Source: Saccharina japonica
Taxonomy: Eukaryota; Sar; Phaeophyceae; Laminariales; Laminariaceae
DNA: 64,000 nucleotides
Assembly (NCBI GenBank): GCA_008828725.1
Contig: MEHQ01000142.1
Span: forward strand, 482,272-546,271
Direction: 5' to 3'
The position numbers were made by a program, and so were the translations under genes. The notes under the pieces are model-generated. The model searched no databases. It was not told the origin of the DNA and saw only the letters and a list, made by a program, of their open reading frames with translations. Shown piece by piece: positions 47,101 to 58,100 of the stretch; position 1 is the first letter of the stretch, and each line of letters starts with the position of its first letter.

Positions 47101-50100
47101 AGCATGCCTGGCGATAGAGGAGTGGACGCACGGGTTGGAAGGGGCTTACAACCCAGGGGCGGCAGCCGCCGGTGCCTTGTTGTTCTGCCTGAGCCCTCTC
47201 GCGTGGGAGTACAACACTGGATCGGAGGTGTTTGCCCTGAACAACATGTTGGTGGCTGCGGTGTTGTACCTCACCGCTCGGATCGTCAGACGTCCCAGCT
47301 TGAATTTTGTGCGGGCGGGAGCTCTGGTAAGTTGCGTGTGACACACAATCGCGACGAGGAGACTACTGATAGTGCTGGCACGCGATGTTGCGAGGCTTTT
47401 GTTTACCTGTACTAAAAAAATGTGATAGTGCTCCGTTGGTGTGCTCTTGTTTGGTACCCATCTGGTGGTCTCTTGCACTCACCTCTTGCCATTGAATGGA
47501 CACGGAATGTCCAATTGCGCGTACCAGGGGAAATCTTGACCACAACCGCTCAAGCTCACCACACTTCCGCACATAACATACAGTATGGACAGCATGTGTT
47601 GTGTGTCAATTTAACCCGGTTTTAGTGTACATTCTTTGTTGTTGTCAAACATGTCTGTGTGGCACCTTAGACGATATATTAGCTCATCATTTTGCTTCTC
47701 TTGTGTAACGGCAGGTGTGCGGGTTTGCTCTGTCCAATCAGCACGCCTCAGCTCTAGTGTTGGTACCGTTGGCGCTCCCGGTCATGCGGGTCCTCTCGAA
47801 GGAGTCGCTGCTATCCTGGAAATTCATGGCGGAGTTGGGAGGGCTATGGTTTATGGTTGGGCTTTCTCCCTACGCCACACTCGTCATTCCGGCCCAGGTG
47901 CCGCAGCAGGGGTCGTGGGGAGACTTGTCTTCATTGCGAGGCTTCGTGCGGCACGTTTTCCGAGTAGAGTACGGCACATTGAGGCTCGGAGTTGTATCTT
48001 CTCCCAGCGGCGAAGGCGTGTTAGAGCGGGTGTGGGAGTACCTGAAGGATTGCAGCACGCAGACAAGACATTTGGGGCCACCCCTGTCTCTTCTAGGAGT
48101 CGCGTGGGCGCTGCTAGCAGGCCGTCGTGTTGCGGATTCAACAACAGAAAAGGGACAAGCCGCGTGCAGGGCGCGAGTTTATGGAGGCGCCTTGGTCGCC
48201 GCGTGGGTGTTCTACGTGGGTTTCTGGCACGGCGTGATTTCAAATATCTCCCTGTGGCGTCCTATGAGCAGGGCAGTGCATGCTCGGTTCTGGATGCAGC
48301 CCAACTTACTCGTGTGCATTGCCGCGGGAGGTGGCCTTGGTGTTGTAGTCAACTTTATCACCGCTCGCTGTCTGCGCGGACGCCTGTCCTCCTCCCGGAT
48401 CGGCAAACGATTCATCGCGGTGACCACTGCCGCCATGACTCTAGCGCTGCCTGTGGTTCTGATGACAGTACTAGTGCACCTTCAATGGGACGTCATGTAC
48501 AATCGAGGCGCCTGGAGTGATCGGTCAGACGGCTGGACAATGCATCTCTACGGTCAGGTGATGTCTGAATGATGCGCGCCGTGTCTCTGACCATCCCTCA
48601 CCAAGAAGCGTAGTCGACAGTATCCCCTTGAGCGTGACTAGCTTGGTGGGTAGATCGTCCGCTTCTGAGCACGAAGTGCGTGGGTTCGATTCCCAACATG
48701 GTCGCCTCAGCATCGTCACGTTTTTTAAGGTTGAAAAAGGCTCTGAGGTTCTTTATTTCCCAGGGCAGTCCGTCGTGGGGCGAGTACCCCGGAGACCAAT
48801 GCTGACGAATCGAACCCCATAATGTTATTTTTTTCCGTTAGTGTGTACATATGTGTAGGAGCTACCTTTCGCGCTACTTTACGAGTTATGAGAGTCGTTC
48901 CTACTAACGCACATGCCTGGTATACATAGCATGGCTTTATGCATGACACGGTGACTGCTGCCGAAGCGTTTCGCTTGGGACGTATCGCAACCATTGAACC
49001 TTCCTACCGTACCCTCTTTCTCCTCCCCTGTGTGGTTGCTCTGCGAAGGCTCTGCTATCAACTCTGCCAAAAAACGCCATACTTCTGTCCCACACGGATC
49101 TCGACCTCAACGCGGCTCGATACCTCCGAGGTGCGTGTAGGTTTGCCAAGCACCCTTCCATGCGCGGCAGAGGGTTCAAGGAGTCGCTCGCCCCAGCGAA
49201 ACACGGGGGGGAAAACTATGTACTTCGAAGTATACCCTACTGCCATTTCGAGACCGAGACAGGAGTGGGGTATGCTAAAACCAAGTAGAACCGAACTAAA
49301 ACAAAGATAGGTTACTTTTTATTTCGTACAGAACAATCTCACCCCACTGGTTTGTTTTTTGTTATGACCTGGGGGTGAGGAATGTGTTGTCTCTTTTCTC
49401 TTTCTCATCGTGTTCCCCTGGTCGCTTCGCACCCTTGCCTTCCTATCCATTGGCCAGTCACTCTAACTCTCTTGGTTCCGGAAACCCATCACTAGGCCAA
49501 TTGATGACCCTCGACTTATTAATCGCTTCGTTGCCCCGCAGTGTGTGAAGGGTTTCGAACTGACGTAACGCACATCAGCCTCCAGATGATGCCTTACCCC
49601 TGGTGGAACACCGTGCAAGCCAAGCTGCACCCTGGAGTGGTTTTCCCACCAATCCTCCGAGGCGTGTCTACGAAGCGCGATAGCATGGGCAATGCGGTCC
49701 TGATCACGCGTTTCCTGGCCGCCAACCTACACCTGGGGCGCCCCATCTTTTTAGACATGCAAGCGGTTAACGAACGCGAGATAGGCACGGTGGGGGCGTA
49801 CCGGGGTTTCACCTTGATGCCGCACGGCCTTACGTTTCGCGTTCTGCCAAAACTGACGCTCGAGGGAACTGAGAGATGGCACCAGCAGATTGTGCGACAA
49901 ATGCGTAGGTGAGTTGCAGTGAGTCGCTTGTCAACGACCTCAGACAGCGCTACCCTCCTGCTTCTGAGCTGCATATGTTTCTACAAGGGGTGCCCAAGTC
50001 AACGTTGACTAAGTGAGCTAGTAGAGGTTATCCCTCGCCAGGTATAACAACACATATGTCTATCGCTTGTACCGCAAACTAATTGGTTCGTCCTTCAATA

Positions 50101-51568
50101 GCGACAGCGACCTCGCAAAAAGCATCGGTTACGTATGTCACTCTGAGCAAGTGTAAAAAGGGTGTCGTACATTCATGTCGGGTGCGGGGATACTTGAATT
50201 TGACAGCCAATGACCTGTCGGAGCGGGTCATGACGATTCACAGTAGTACGCAACTGTTGTTGCTTTTTGACTCTTATGACCTAAGAAGGGAGTTGCTATC
50301 TTCGTCGTTCACGTTGTACTCTAAAACGTTCGCATCAGACAATGACTTCCCGCTTAATTATTTTTCGCCAACATTTAAACCCATTTGCTCGTAGTGCAAA
50401 ACACAAATCCTACACTCATTTCAAGTAGTTTCTCCCAAAATATGGGGTTGTAGTACTAAAAGAGTTAAGCCTCAACCATACCTTATCGCGTCTTCCTCGA
50501 CCCCTGGTGCAGCCTGGACGAAGTCATGCTACCGGTGTCAACAAACACTTATCATCCGGGCTCATGGGAATTTGCAGCGATTAGCGTACGCTGGGACGCC
50601 CACTACCAAGTAGGGCTGTTCTTCTTGTCCTACGCAATAGGGGTTTCTGTGGAGCCACCAGAGAGAGAGCAGCGTCCACACTTCCTTCCCGCTCTCCGAG
50701 ATGTAAGGGCTATCGCTTCGCTGCTGACGCAGATCTGACATTCGTCTCCCCCGCGCGCGTGAAACCAAGCATTCTGTAACTTTGTATGTATATAGTTGGC
50801 CAGCGGGGGGAAGGGGGGCCCTGGCTACTTCTTACGTGTTGTGCTTTTTGTCAACACCCTATTACAGTATACACCAACCTTAACCCCGAACGTTGTATGA
50901 ATACACTCGTGAAGGACTGGTTACGTACCATTTGCATATACTTCGAATTGTATATAGTGGCAATAGAACCGCTGTGCGTTGTCTTCCGTGGAGCGGGTTG
51001 AGCCTCACTCAAACAGCGTACGATACTGTAGTCGCATCTGACCCGATTCATCAACTTATTGACCGCGTTTGGTAGTGTATAGGCCCTAGAAATTATTCCA
51101 TTGAGCGGCGTTTACTATTGGTGACGTTTGATATGGTAAAGGCCCCGAGAGTGATGCCATTTCGCCGCTTCCTACACAAAGAACGGGCCGTTTCTGACCG
51201 CCTATATACCCTACCCTACCGGTCGATGGACCCCGGCACAGGCATCGACGATTCTACAATACACCCTGCAGGAAGTCGATTCTTCCGGCGCGTTTTCTTC
51301 GTCTCGAGCACTACTCCTCAAGAACACCATTCTCGCGAAGGTTAGACTGCTGCAAGGCTTGCAAGCGGCAGCTCTGGTCGCTTCAAAGGCCAACGAGGAG
51401 AGATCGGTGACCGAACTCTCGCTCTCGCCCTTGGACAAGCTGTACGCGGAGGTGCGTTCGACGAAAGAGCAGTGTCTGACTTTGATCCCGCGGTTCATGC
51501 TGGAAGAGGGGGATGACAAGGATGCCGAAACGTTCGGGAAAGTATATATAAAGCTGAGGGCAGGGTAA
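44135..51568 (+). CDS. TMEM260: TMEM260-like protein O-mannosyltransferase (DUF2723), 7 exons
   Basis: Exons 44135-44396, 46947-47326, 47715-48557, 49049-49130, 49542-49908, 50513-50702, 51272-51568 join in frame into about 806 aa. Hallmarks of the family: the first luminal loop PSVPGGDAGELLASG and HPPGYPLLNVFYYL (split by intron 1), LSNQHASALVL, a Trp/Gly-rich SWGDLSSLRGFVRHVFRVEY, then ALLSTLPKNAILLSHTDLD, NAARYLRVCEG, DVTHISLQMMPYPWW and PGSWEFAAISVRWDAHYQ. Multiple hydrophobic helices fit a GT-C type ER membrane enzyme. Human TMEM260 O-mannosylates IPT domains of plexins and MET-type receptors using dolichol-phosphate mannose. The substrate in this organism is unknown. A short alternative exon after 50042 would also keep frame if it ended at 50068. 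The start at 44135 was chosen because the longer upstream frame (ATG 43880) has no family similarity. Confidence 0.88.
44726..45006. mobile_element. hAT-type MITE with 8-bp target duplication
   Basis: The ends CAGTGATGTGAACCGA and, inverted, CAGTGTTGTGAATTGTGAACCGA-like lie between perfect 8-bp duplications GCCATGTC (44718-44725 and 45007-45014). The interior is repeats of AACCGACCGAAA and TTTTCGG, 281 bp in all, without coding capacity. CAGTG ends plus an 8-bp duplication identify the hAT superfamily. It lies in intron 1 of the TMEM260-like gene. Confidence 0.88.
45290..45985. mobile_element. 700-bp inverted-repeat element made of AGTACTCGNAGTAT words
   Basis: The left end GTATTTCACAGGTGCTCC is inverted at the right end (GGGAGCATCTGTGAAGTATT), and the same motif occurs once more near 45633. 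Between the ends are two roughly 340-bp half-copies (TTTTTTCGAGGAAAAATA marks the second), each packed with the partly palindromic words AGTACTCGCAGTATT, GATACTCCGAGTAT and TTTGGATACT. It is probably a foldback or composite non-autonomous element. Intron 1 of the TMEM260-like gene. Confidence 0.6.
46020..46860 (-). mobile_element. Fossil fragment of a Ty1/Copia LTR retrotransposon (gag-protease region)
   Basis: The minus strand near 46330-46420 encodes a segment containing GWICDGGASTHMT, the aspartic-protease signature of Copia elements (usual form W..DSGA..HM). Flanking minus-strand frames on either side have weak gag-like character. No LTRs, integrase or reverse transcriptase are recognisable nearby. 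It is a short, clearly broken remnant with several breaks and looks old. It lies in intron 1 of the TMEM260-like gene; its edges are approximate. Confidence 0.55.
48632..48711 (+). ncRNA. tRNA-like sequence, probable SINE head
   Basis: The A-box-like TAGCTTGGTGGGTAGAT and a perfect B-box GGGTTCGATTCCC lie at tRNA spacing. The acceptor stem pairs poorly and the anticodon loop lacks U33, so a functional tRNA is unlikely. A second, weaker relative starting GACTAGCTTAGCTCAGTGG lies at 60977-61031. Both are intronic, and both begin GACTAGCTT. A tRNA-derived SINE promoter is the best reading. Confidence 0.5.
50393..50467 (+). mobile_element. AAGGGGTTAA-family MITE, partial
   Basis: GCAAAACACAAATCCTACAC, TCATTTCAAGTAGTTTCTCC, CAAAATATGGGG, then TACTAAAAGAGTTAAG. 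It lies in the intron before TMEM260-like exon 6. Confidence 0.6.
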
Positions 51569-52195
51569 CGCGGACCACCAGTCTGAGTACTTGCATGATG
51601 ACCGAGGCAAGACCGCAGAGACCGCCGGGTGAAGAATTTTCAATGATTTGGAGGGAGTTAAGACCCGGTCGAAGAAGAACTTAGGGATACGTGAGGTCGT
51701 CCGGCGCGGCGTGCGAGGTGTACATATGAGTGGCGGCACAACAAGTCGTGGATGGGAAAACGATGGTGTTGATAGGGGGGAGGGGGGGGGGGTCGTTACA
51801 CCCCGCATCGTCTACCAGGCATAAGTGTATACCTGGTATGTCTTAGTTCTTGGGGTGGTCATTAAGGAGAAGAGTAAACTACATGTCTTGGAGCGACCGC
51901 AATCTTTAAGGCCTCTGGGGCACTAAACAATGAAACATAATCATCCCCGTCTTTCATAAAATTCACTTTTATTGCGATTTGTTCTCCGCGTATATCATAT
52001 ACCTGGTAGACGTTGAACTACTATCGATGCAACGGACTTTCGCTACTTCTACAAGGCCCTAAACTAACGCATACAATACACAGAAGCCCGAGCAAGAATC
52101 GCGTGGCCAGATTTGTGCGATGCTCTGACAAATATGTCAAGCCAGATGACGCCCCTCCGCGAATGGCATCAAAATGCCTGAACCACACAAACTAC
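51569..52195. other. Intergenic DNA between convergent genes
   Basis: It separates the stop of the TMEM260-like gene and the stop of the coiled-coil gene by 627 bp. It contains a G-run near 51779-51790 and two TACCTGGTA words (near 51832 and 52003). No gene or clear poly(A) signal could be assigned. Confidence 0.6.
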
Positions 52196-55100
52196 CTATG
52201 GTTTTCGCCGTCCTGTAGAACCTTCATCGTCGCTCGAACTTCGTTGTGACTCGGGCCGATCACGTTCGGACATCGAATCCGAACCTTCTTCGTCTCCCGA
52301 CCCCCCCCCTTCGTTTTCACTATCGGTTCTACTGCCCTCAGGGCTTGTTTCTTCGGCGGACGCATCTGAAGCACCACCGCCGTCGTTATCGTCGTCTTGA
52401 TCGCTCTGTTCGTCCGAATGTTCAGATGCCGACGCCGACCCTCTCGCCGACGCGTCGTCCCGATCACTTTCTTCTTCATCACCGCTAGTCTCTTCCTCCT
52501 CCTCCTCCTCCTCCTCCTCCTCCTCCTCCTCCCTCCTCCTCGTCCTCCTCGTCCTCCTCGTCCTCCTCGTCCTCCTCGTCCTCCTCGTCCTCCTCCTCCC
52601 CCTCCTCCTCGTCCTCCCCCTCCTCGTGCTCCTCCCTCTCCTCCTTGCCCTGTGCATCACTCCCGACATCGCTGTCACCCCCACTGTTGTCATCGTCGGA
52701 GTTTGAGGCAGACCCCGCGCCAGAAGATGCTTCAGAGCGCCGCGATGTATCGCCGTCTCTGCTGGCGTCGTCAGATTCTTCACCGTCCGATTCTTCCACA
52801 CTTCGCCGCCCTTCCCCTTCCGATGCCGTAGCGGAGCCGGCACGCGAGCTGCTTCTGCTGCGGCGGGAGCGGTCGTCATCGTCGCTTTCCTCTTTGTTGG
52901 ACTCGCTTTCTGAATCAGCATCAGACTCGGCATTCTCGGCGGCCGAATTTTCGCTTCGGGTGTCCGATGCATCGGTGGCGTTCCTCCCGCGTGCGGTATG
53001 CGCGGGAGATGCGTCCGACGTAGGGGATAGTGGTGGGGTGTGGGTGGCGCCTGATGCCGACAAAGGCGGGGCGTAGCTGGCATTGGATCTGGCCGACATG
53101 GGTGGAGTGGTGTTGCTGTCGCCCCCCCGGCTTTCCTCGTCGGAGGAGTCAGACTCTTCTTCACTCCCGCCTTCGATTGATCGGGGGGAGGTGGCGAATG
53201 TATCCGCCGCCCTCTCTGTCCGTCCTGTTGCTTTCCCCCCCGAGGATCGTTTCGGCTGCCGACGCCCGCCCACCCCACCCGCATCGTCGCCACCATTTCC
53301 GCTGGATGGAGGAGACCTCGTTGGCATTACCGCAAGCATTTCCTCCCGTAGAGAGGCTATTTCCGCGATTCCCTCCTCCAGTCGAAGCTTGAGCTCCTTC
53401 AGGTCCTGCTCGATCCCTTTCACTCGAGGCTTCAAGGCCGACAAGCTGCTGACGTTGTCGTCTTCGCTGTCGGTTTGTTCGTCCTCTGGGTTACTAGAAG
53501 AGGAGGAATCATCGGCCTCCAGCTCGTCGTTCATAGCGGCGAAGTCGGTCACCTGAGCGAAACAAAACACATGATCATGTTAGAATACGTCCCCAGAAAA
53601 GCACCACGGAAGGACCAGAACTTGCAGAACCTCTTTCGAACCGCACCCATGTGTTGCAGAAAAACTACTTGAAAATAAAGTAGGATCAACGTTTGCAGTA
53701 GAAAAAGGGTTAAAACCAGATGCCCGGTACCATGTATCATGGAGACTGCCGTGGTTTCAGGCTTCCTTGAACGCGAAATAGTTTTCTTCGATCTCACCCC
53801 GACGGTGTGCAAAAACACTAATTTATTCTTGCCTAGCTCGTGGATGTGCCTGATTCGAGCTATCACAGGGCTGTACCCAACACTATTGTGTTTTCCAGCT
53901 GTAGCACTCGATGTCCGAGTAACAGGGCGGCACCGATCAAGGTACCGCGATCCCAATTCCGTACTGCTCACCTCCGGCTGCAAGCTACATGCACATACTG
54001 CGAGAGAACGACAGTGACACCTATCTAAACAGGGTACACAACGGAGACACGCCACAACGGAGACCCGCCATAAACAAGTTGTTTGGTCCCGGATGCACAG
54101 TCATCGCTTCCCACCTTTTTGGCAGCCGCTTTCTTGGTCGGCTGTCCCAGTGCACCAGCATCTCCCTCGGTAGCTTCTTTCGCGCGAGCCAGCTCCGCAG
54201 CAGCCTCCTCGCGAGCCAGGGTGGCCTCGGCCTCGGCCTTCCGCGCGGCTGCGGCATCGGCCGTCGCGGTTGCCGCGGCTAACCTTGCAGCCTGCGCCGG
54301 AAACAAAATAAAGCGCCGAACCGCGCCAAGCCGTGGGTGATGCGTATCGATCTACCTATGGCATGTCATACGGTAGAAATAGGCTACGTACAGTAGTATT
54401 GTGCCATGTACGGAACTAAACCGATTGCCCGCACGTAACGGCCTTCGTCCGCTTTATATGGGTAGGCCTCACGTCAAAGCAGTACTAACGGAGCATACTG
54501 GCAGCGTCTTCCAATAACAGTAGCTATGCATAGCGATTTCATGCTGACACCGGTGTCCGCTAACCGCTTCAACACTGCACTGTAAACAAACAAAGTCTAC
54601 TGTAATGTCCAGTAACTTGTCCCCCAAACGGGAATCCGGTCAAAATTGGGTTTACCAGCAGCCACATTGCACAGCGATTTTCGTCAGGAAGAGGTAACAA
54701 CCATCTTCGGCGCGACAAACGGAGGCGCTGTATGGGTAGGGTTGTCGACTCGGTATAGACTTCTTCCTCACCTCTGCCGTGGCCTTTAGGTCCTCGATGT
54801 GCGCCATGAGCTTCGATTCGAGGTCGTCCACACCCTTACGCCATGCCACCGCAGCACCGACGTCAGCTTGCAAGCTGGAAACCGTGGCGTTCGTCTTTCC
54901 TAGCTCAGCCTTAAGCTTCCCTTCGTTTGTCGTCGCCTTTAGCTTGCGCTTCTTCTCTAACTTCAGCTCCTCGGAGGCGCGCTGGTCTAGCCTTTGCGTT
55001 GACGCTTTGTCGGAAACGGCGCAAACGAGCGACGAAACCGCCAGCTTGACCTCGAGGTCGTCCTTCAGCTCTTTCTCGGCCTGGACCCGAGTCACAGGGG

Positions 55101-58100
55101 GGGAAACAGGCAAACACATTCGGTATATTACAGCATCCGTGGGGAGAAATGCCGCGGTTGAAACCTTGCGTCTGTGCCTTTTTTCTATTTGATATCAGCG
55201 CTGACTGTTGCTGTAGCTCGGTGGTTCTGGTTGCATCTAACATGTCTATGGCATTCGGTGTCCATCGATCTCTAGATCATGCAGTTCATTCTATTTTTTG
55301 GGGCGCTAACGTGTCATACAAGGGGTGCCTCTTCCCCATGACGGGAAGGAATGCAACAGTGCAATCGCAACGGTCATACAATAAGATTATCATATTCATA
55401 TTACACCGTGTTACTGGAGCAAGGACGCGCGCACCTGTCGCACATGACGCTCGATCTCGCCTATCCTCGCCCCCGTTTCCTTGGTCAGATCACCCAGCCG
55501 CCGCTTTTTCGCCGCCCCGTTGTCGACCTCGGTCAGCCTTGCCTCGAGCCCCGACACCAGCTCGTCCACCAAGTCCTCCAATGCCACGCTCCGCGCCTTC
55601 GATTCCGTCTTTTGCATGGTCAACTCCTTCGAGATAGCGCTAACAGCCTCATCCAGGAGAGTACGGACCATCCCGCTCTGCGCTTGAGCGCGCTCCAAGA
55701 CCTCCTCGGTGGTGGCGCGCTCTGACTGTAACCGTCCCTCTGCCCACAAACGCATGCGCGACTCCGCAGCTTCCGTCATCTTTGAAACGTCTCGCTGCAG
55801 GCTCTGCACGTCGTCGAGGCGCGAGGTCTCCTCGGCTACCACTTGGGCTCTTAGTGCCTGCCGGTCAGACACATTATCGGCGAGGGTAGAACGGTCACGC
55901 ATATTTCGAATCACTGAACCATCGACGAGAGGTAAAGTGACTACCGACGGAAAGCGCGACCGACGCAAACGTCAGCCACGTGGCAGCAAAATTCAACGAG
56001 TTTCCGCGTGAACTTTGATCGGGGGAAACTCTTATGTATTTTCATTTGGACAGAAGTACAATGGTATGATTGGTGGAGACGTGTTCAACCCATATTTGCA
56101 ATTGAGGTATTACCGTGGACCCGATCATCCCTGACAAACTCGATTTTACTCAAGTCCGTTTTATGTCCCGCACACGCCAACTATAGCACCACGAAGGGGA
56201 CAGTCGATAGCACATCGGTGGGGGGCATATCAGCAAAAGCATGCGTATTTCTGCAGTCGAAGGCACTGCAACTACTACAGTGCTGCTGGGCGGAGTCCGC
56301 CGTATTCGTTGCATCACCGCACATTTAATCTATAATATGAGTAGCCTACAGTACTTCGTATAGAGTTATACCTGGTAAAGAGGTGAAATAAAATAAGCAA
56401 GTGTTTTTTTTTTTCTAGTAGACTATATACAACATGTACGATACATCATCGGAAGGCAAAATTAATAGTAATAATAGTATACTACCACAGCCGTAAACCA
56501 TTCGTAGTCCAAGAGGCCATTCCAAACCTGGACCTTGGTAAAAAGAGTGAACGACGCGAGTTATTTCTGGCGAAGACAATTTGTTGCTACTCGTACGCTC
56601 ACATCTGTATCCGTGGCCACCCGGTCGGTAGCTTGACGGACTTTTGACACCTCGCGGTTGATCTGCGAAGGGGATAAATAAGTGGTAGCATCCATTATTC
56701 ACAACGACGAACACCCTAACGTGAGTGGTGCCACAAGTTATAAGCCTCTAACGTCATACCACCGCTTCGCCATGGCTCAGGCAAGAAGCTCAAAAGCTGG
56801 AGTCCATACGTAAGAAGAGCCACAAGTTATTTGATCTGGCATCACACCGCCATGGTCCATGTAAGATGAGAAATCTCAAGAGTTGGAACCTGTCTCCTGG
56901 GACATTGCTAGGGACCCATACCATCAAAAGATAATCACTACGTAGTCGAAGGCGCTGCAGGAACTCTTCCACAGACGGTTTAGGCCATCATACCACGGCT
57001 CATCCAGACTACAGACACTAAAGTACGAGCTGGGTCGACCAAGTAGCATATTTACAACCGATCGGTGTTTTCGCAACCACTAGGAAATATTATGACTATC
57101 ATTTTGTTTGCAGTGTTTCTGAGCCTGCAGCGCGTTGCAATCAACAAACGTTTTGGGAAGCCGAGCTGATTTAGTCGAAAAAGGCTATGCTGAGAAAATC
57201 CCTGTCACGGGCAGAGAGAGATATGTATACGTCGGTACTAAAGTATATACGAAAGTCCCAAAAATCTGTACTGCAGATGACCCTAATACCCAGCAGGAAG
57301 ATTTTCCTTGAGGCATGGTAAAACGATCGAAATCCTCACAATTGCCTACAAAGTTAAGACATCATGATATACTACACATTTAACATATTACGACGAGGGA
57401 CACAAAATCCTGTTATTTTCACTTTATTTTTTCGCGTTTTCGTCTGATTTTTTTACACGTGAATCACAATTCCTTTGCACAGGGCAACTTCTTGAGACCA
57501 CTTTAATTTACGTTTTTTCCCTACACGTTTCGGCCAAAACACCGGCCGGGTGTAGTCGAAAACAGCCATAAATCCCTCTTATCCCGACGAAATTAAAATG
57601 AGCTAAAACACAGGTCTCCGTTGTATACTCGTACTGAAGAAGCACCATCCATTGTTTTAGTTCGAAGTTCGAAAAGCTGAGGTGGAAAAAATGCCGGTAA
57701 ACACCGCCTTTTCCTCTCGGGTTCTCCTTTACGTACCTGTTCTTGTGTCTTTTGGAGTATGGCTTGCGCTCTGGCCGATTCCTTCTTTTGGGCGTCCTCG
57801 ACGATCGTGGTCAGCCTCTCTTCTAAGCTTTGCATTTCCGCATGCAGCTCGTCCGAGCGCGTTCTGTTCGCCCGATAGCCGGTCTCCACCGCCTCCCTGG
57901 TGGCGTGCCTGTGTTCCCCTAGGGCGTGCTCTACGGCCTCCGTCCTGGCCATCTCTTCCGACTTGGCGGCTGCCAACTTGTCCAAGAGCTGTTGCCCTTG
58001 CGCCTGCCTCCTAGCCTCCATCGCCGCCAACGCACTCCGGGCTCTTTCGTCCGCTTCTCGTAACTTCACAAGGAAGAGGACACGGCGATAACAGCGATAA

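Noticed and set aside
48632-48711. Functional tRNA gene
   Set aside because: The acceptor stem has several mismatches and the anticodon loop lacks U33; a tRNA-derived repeat is more likely.
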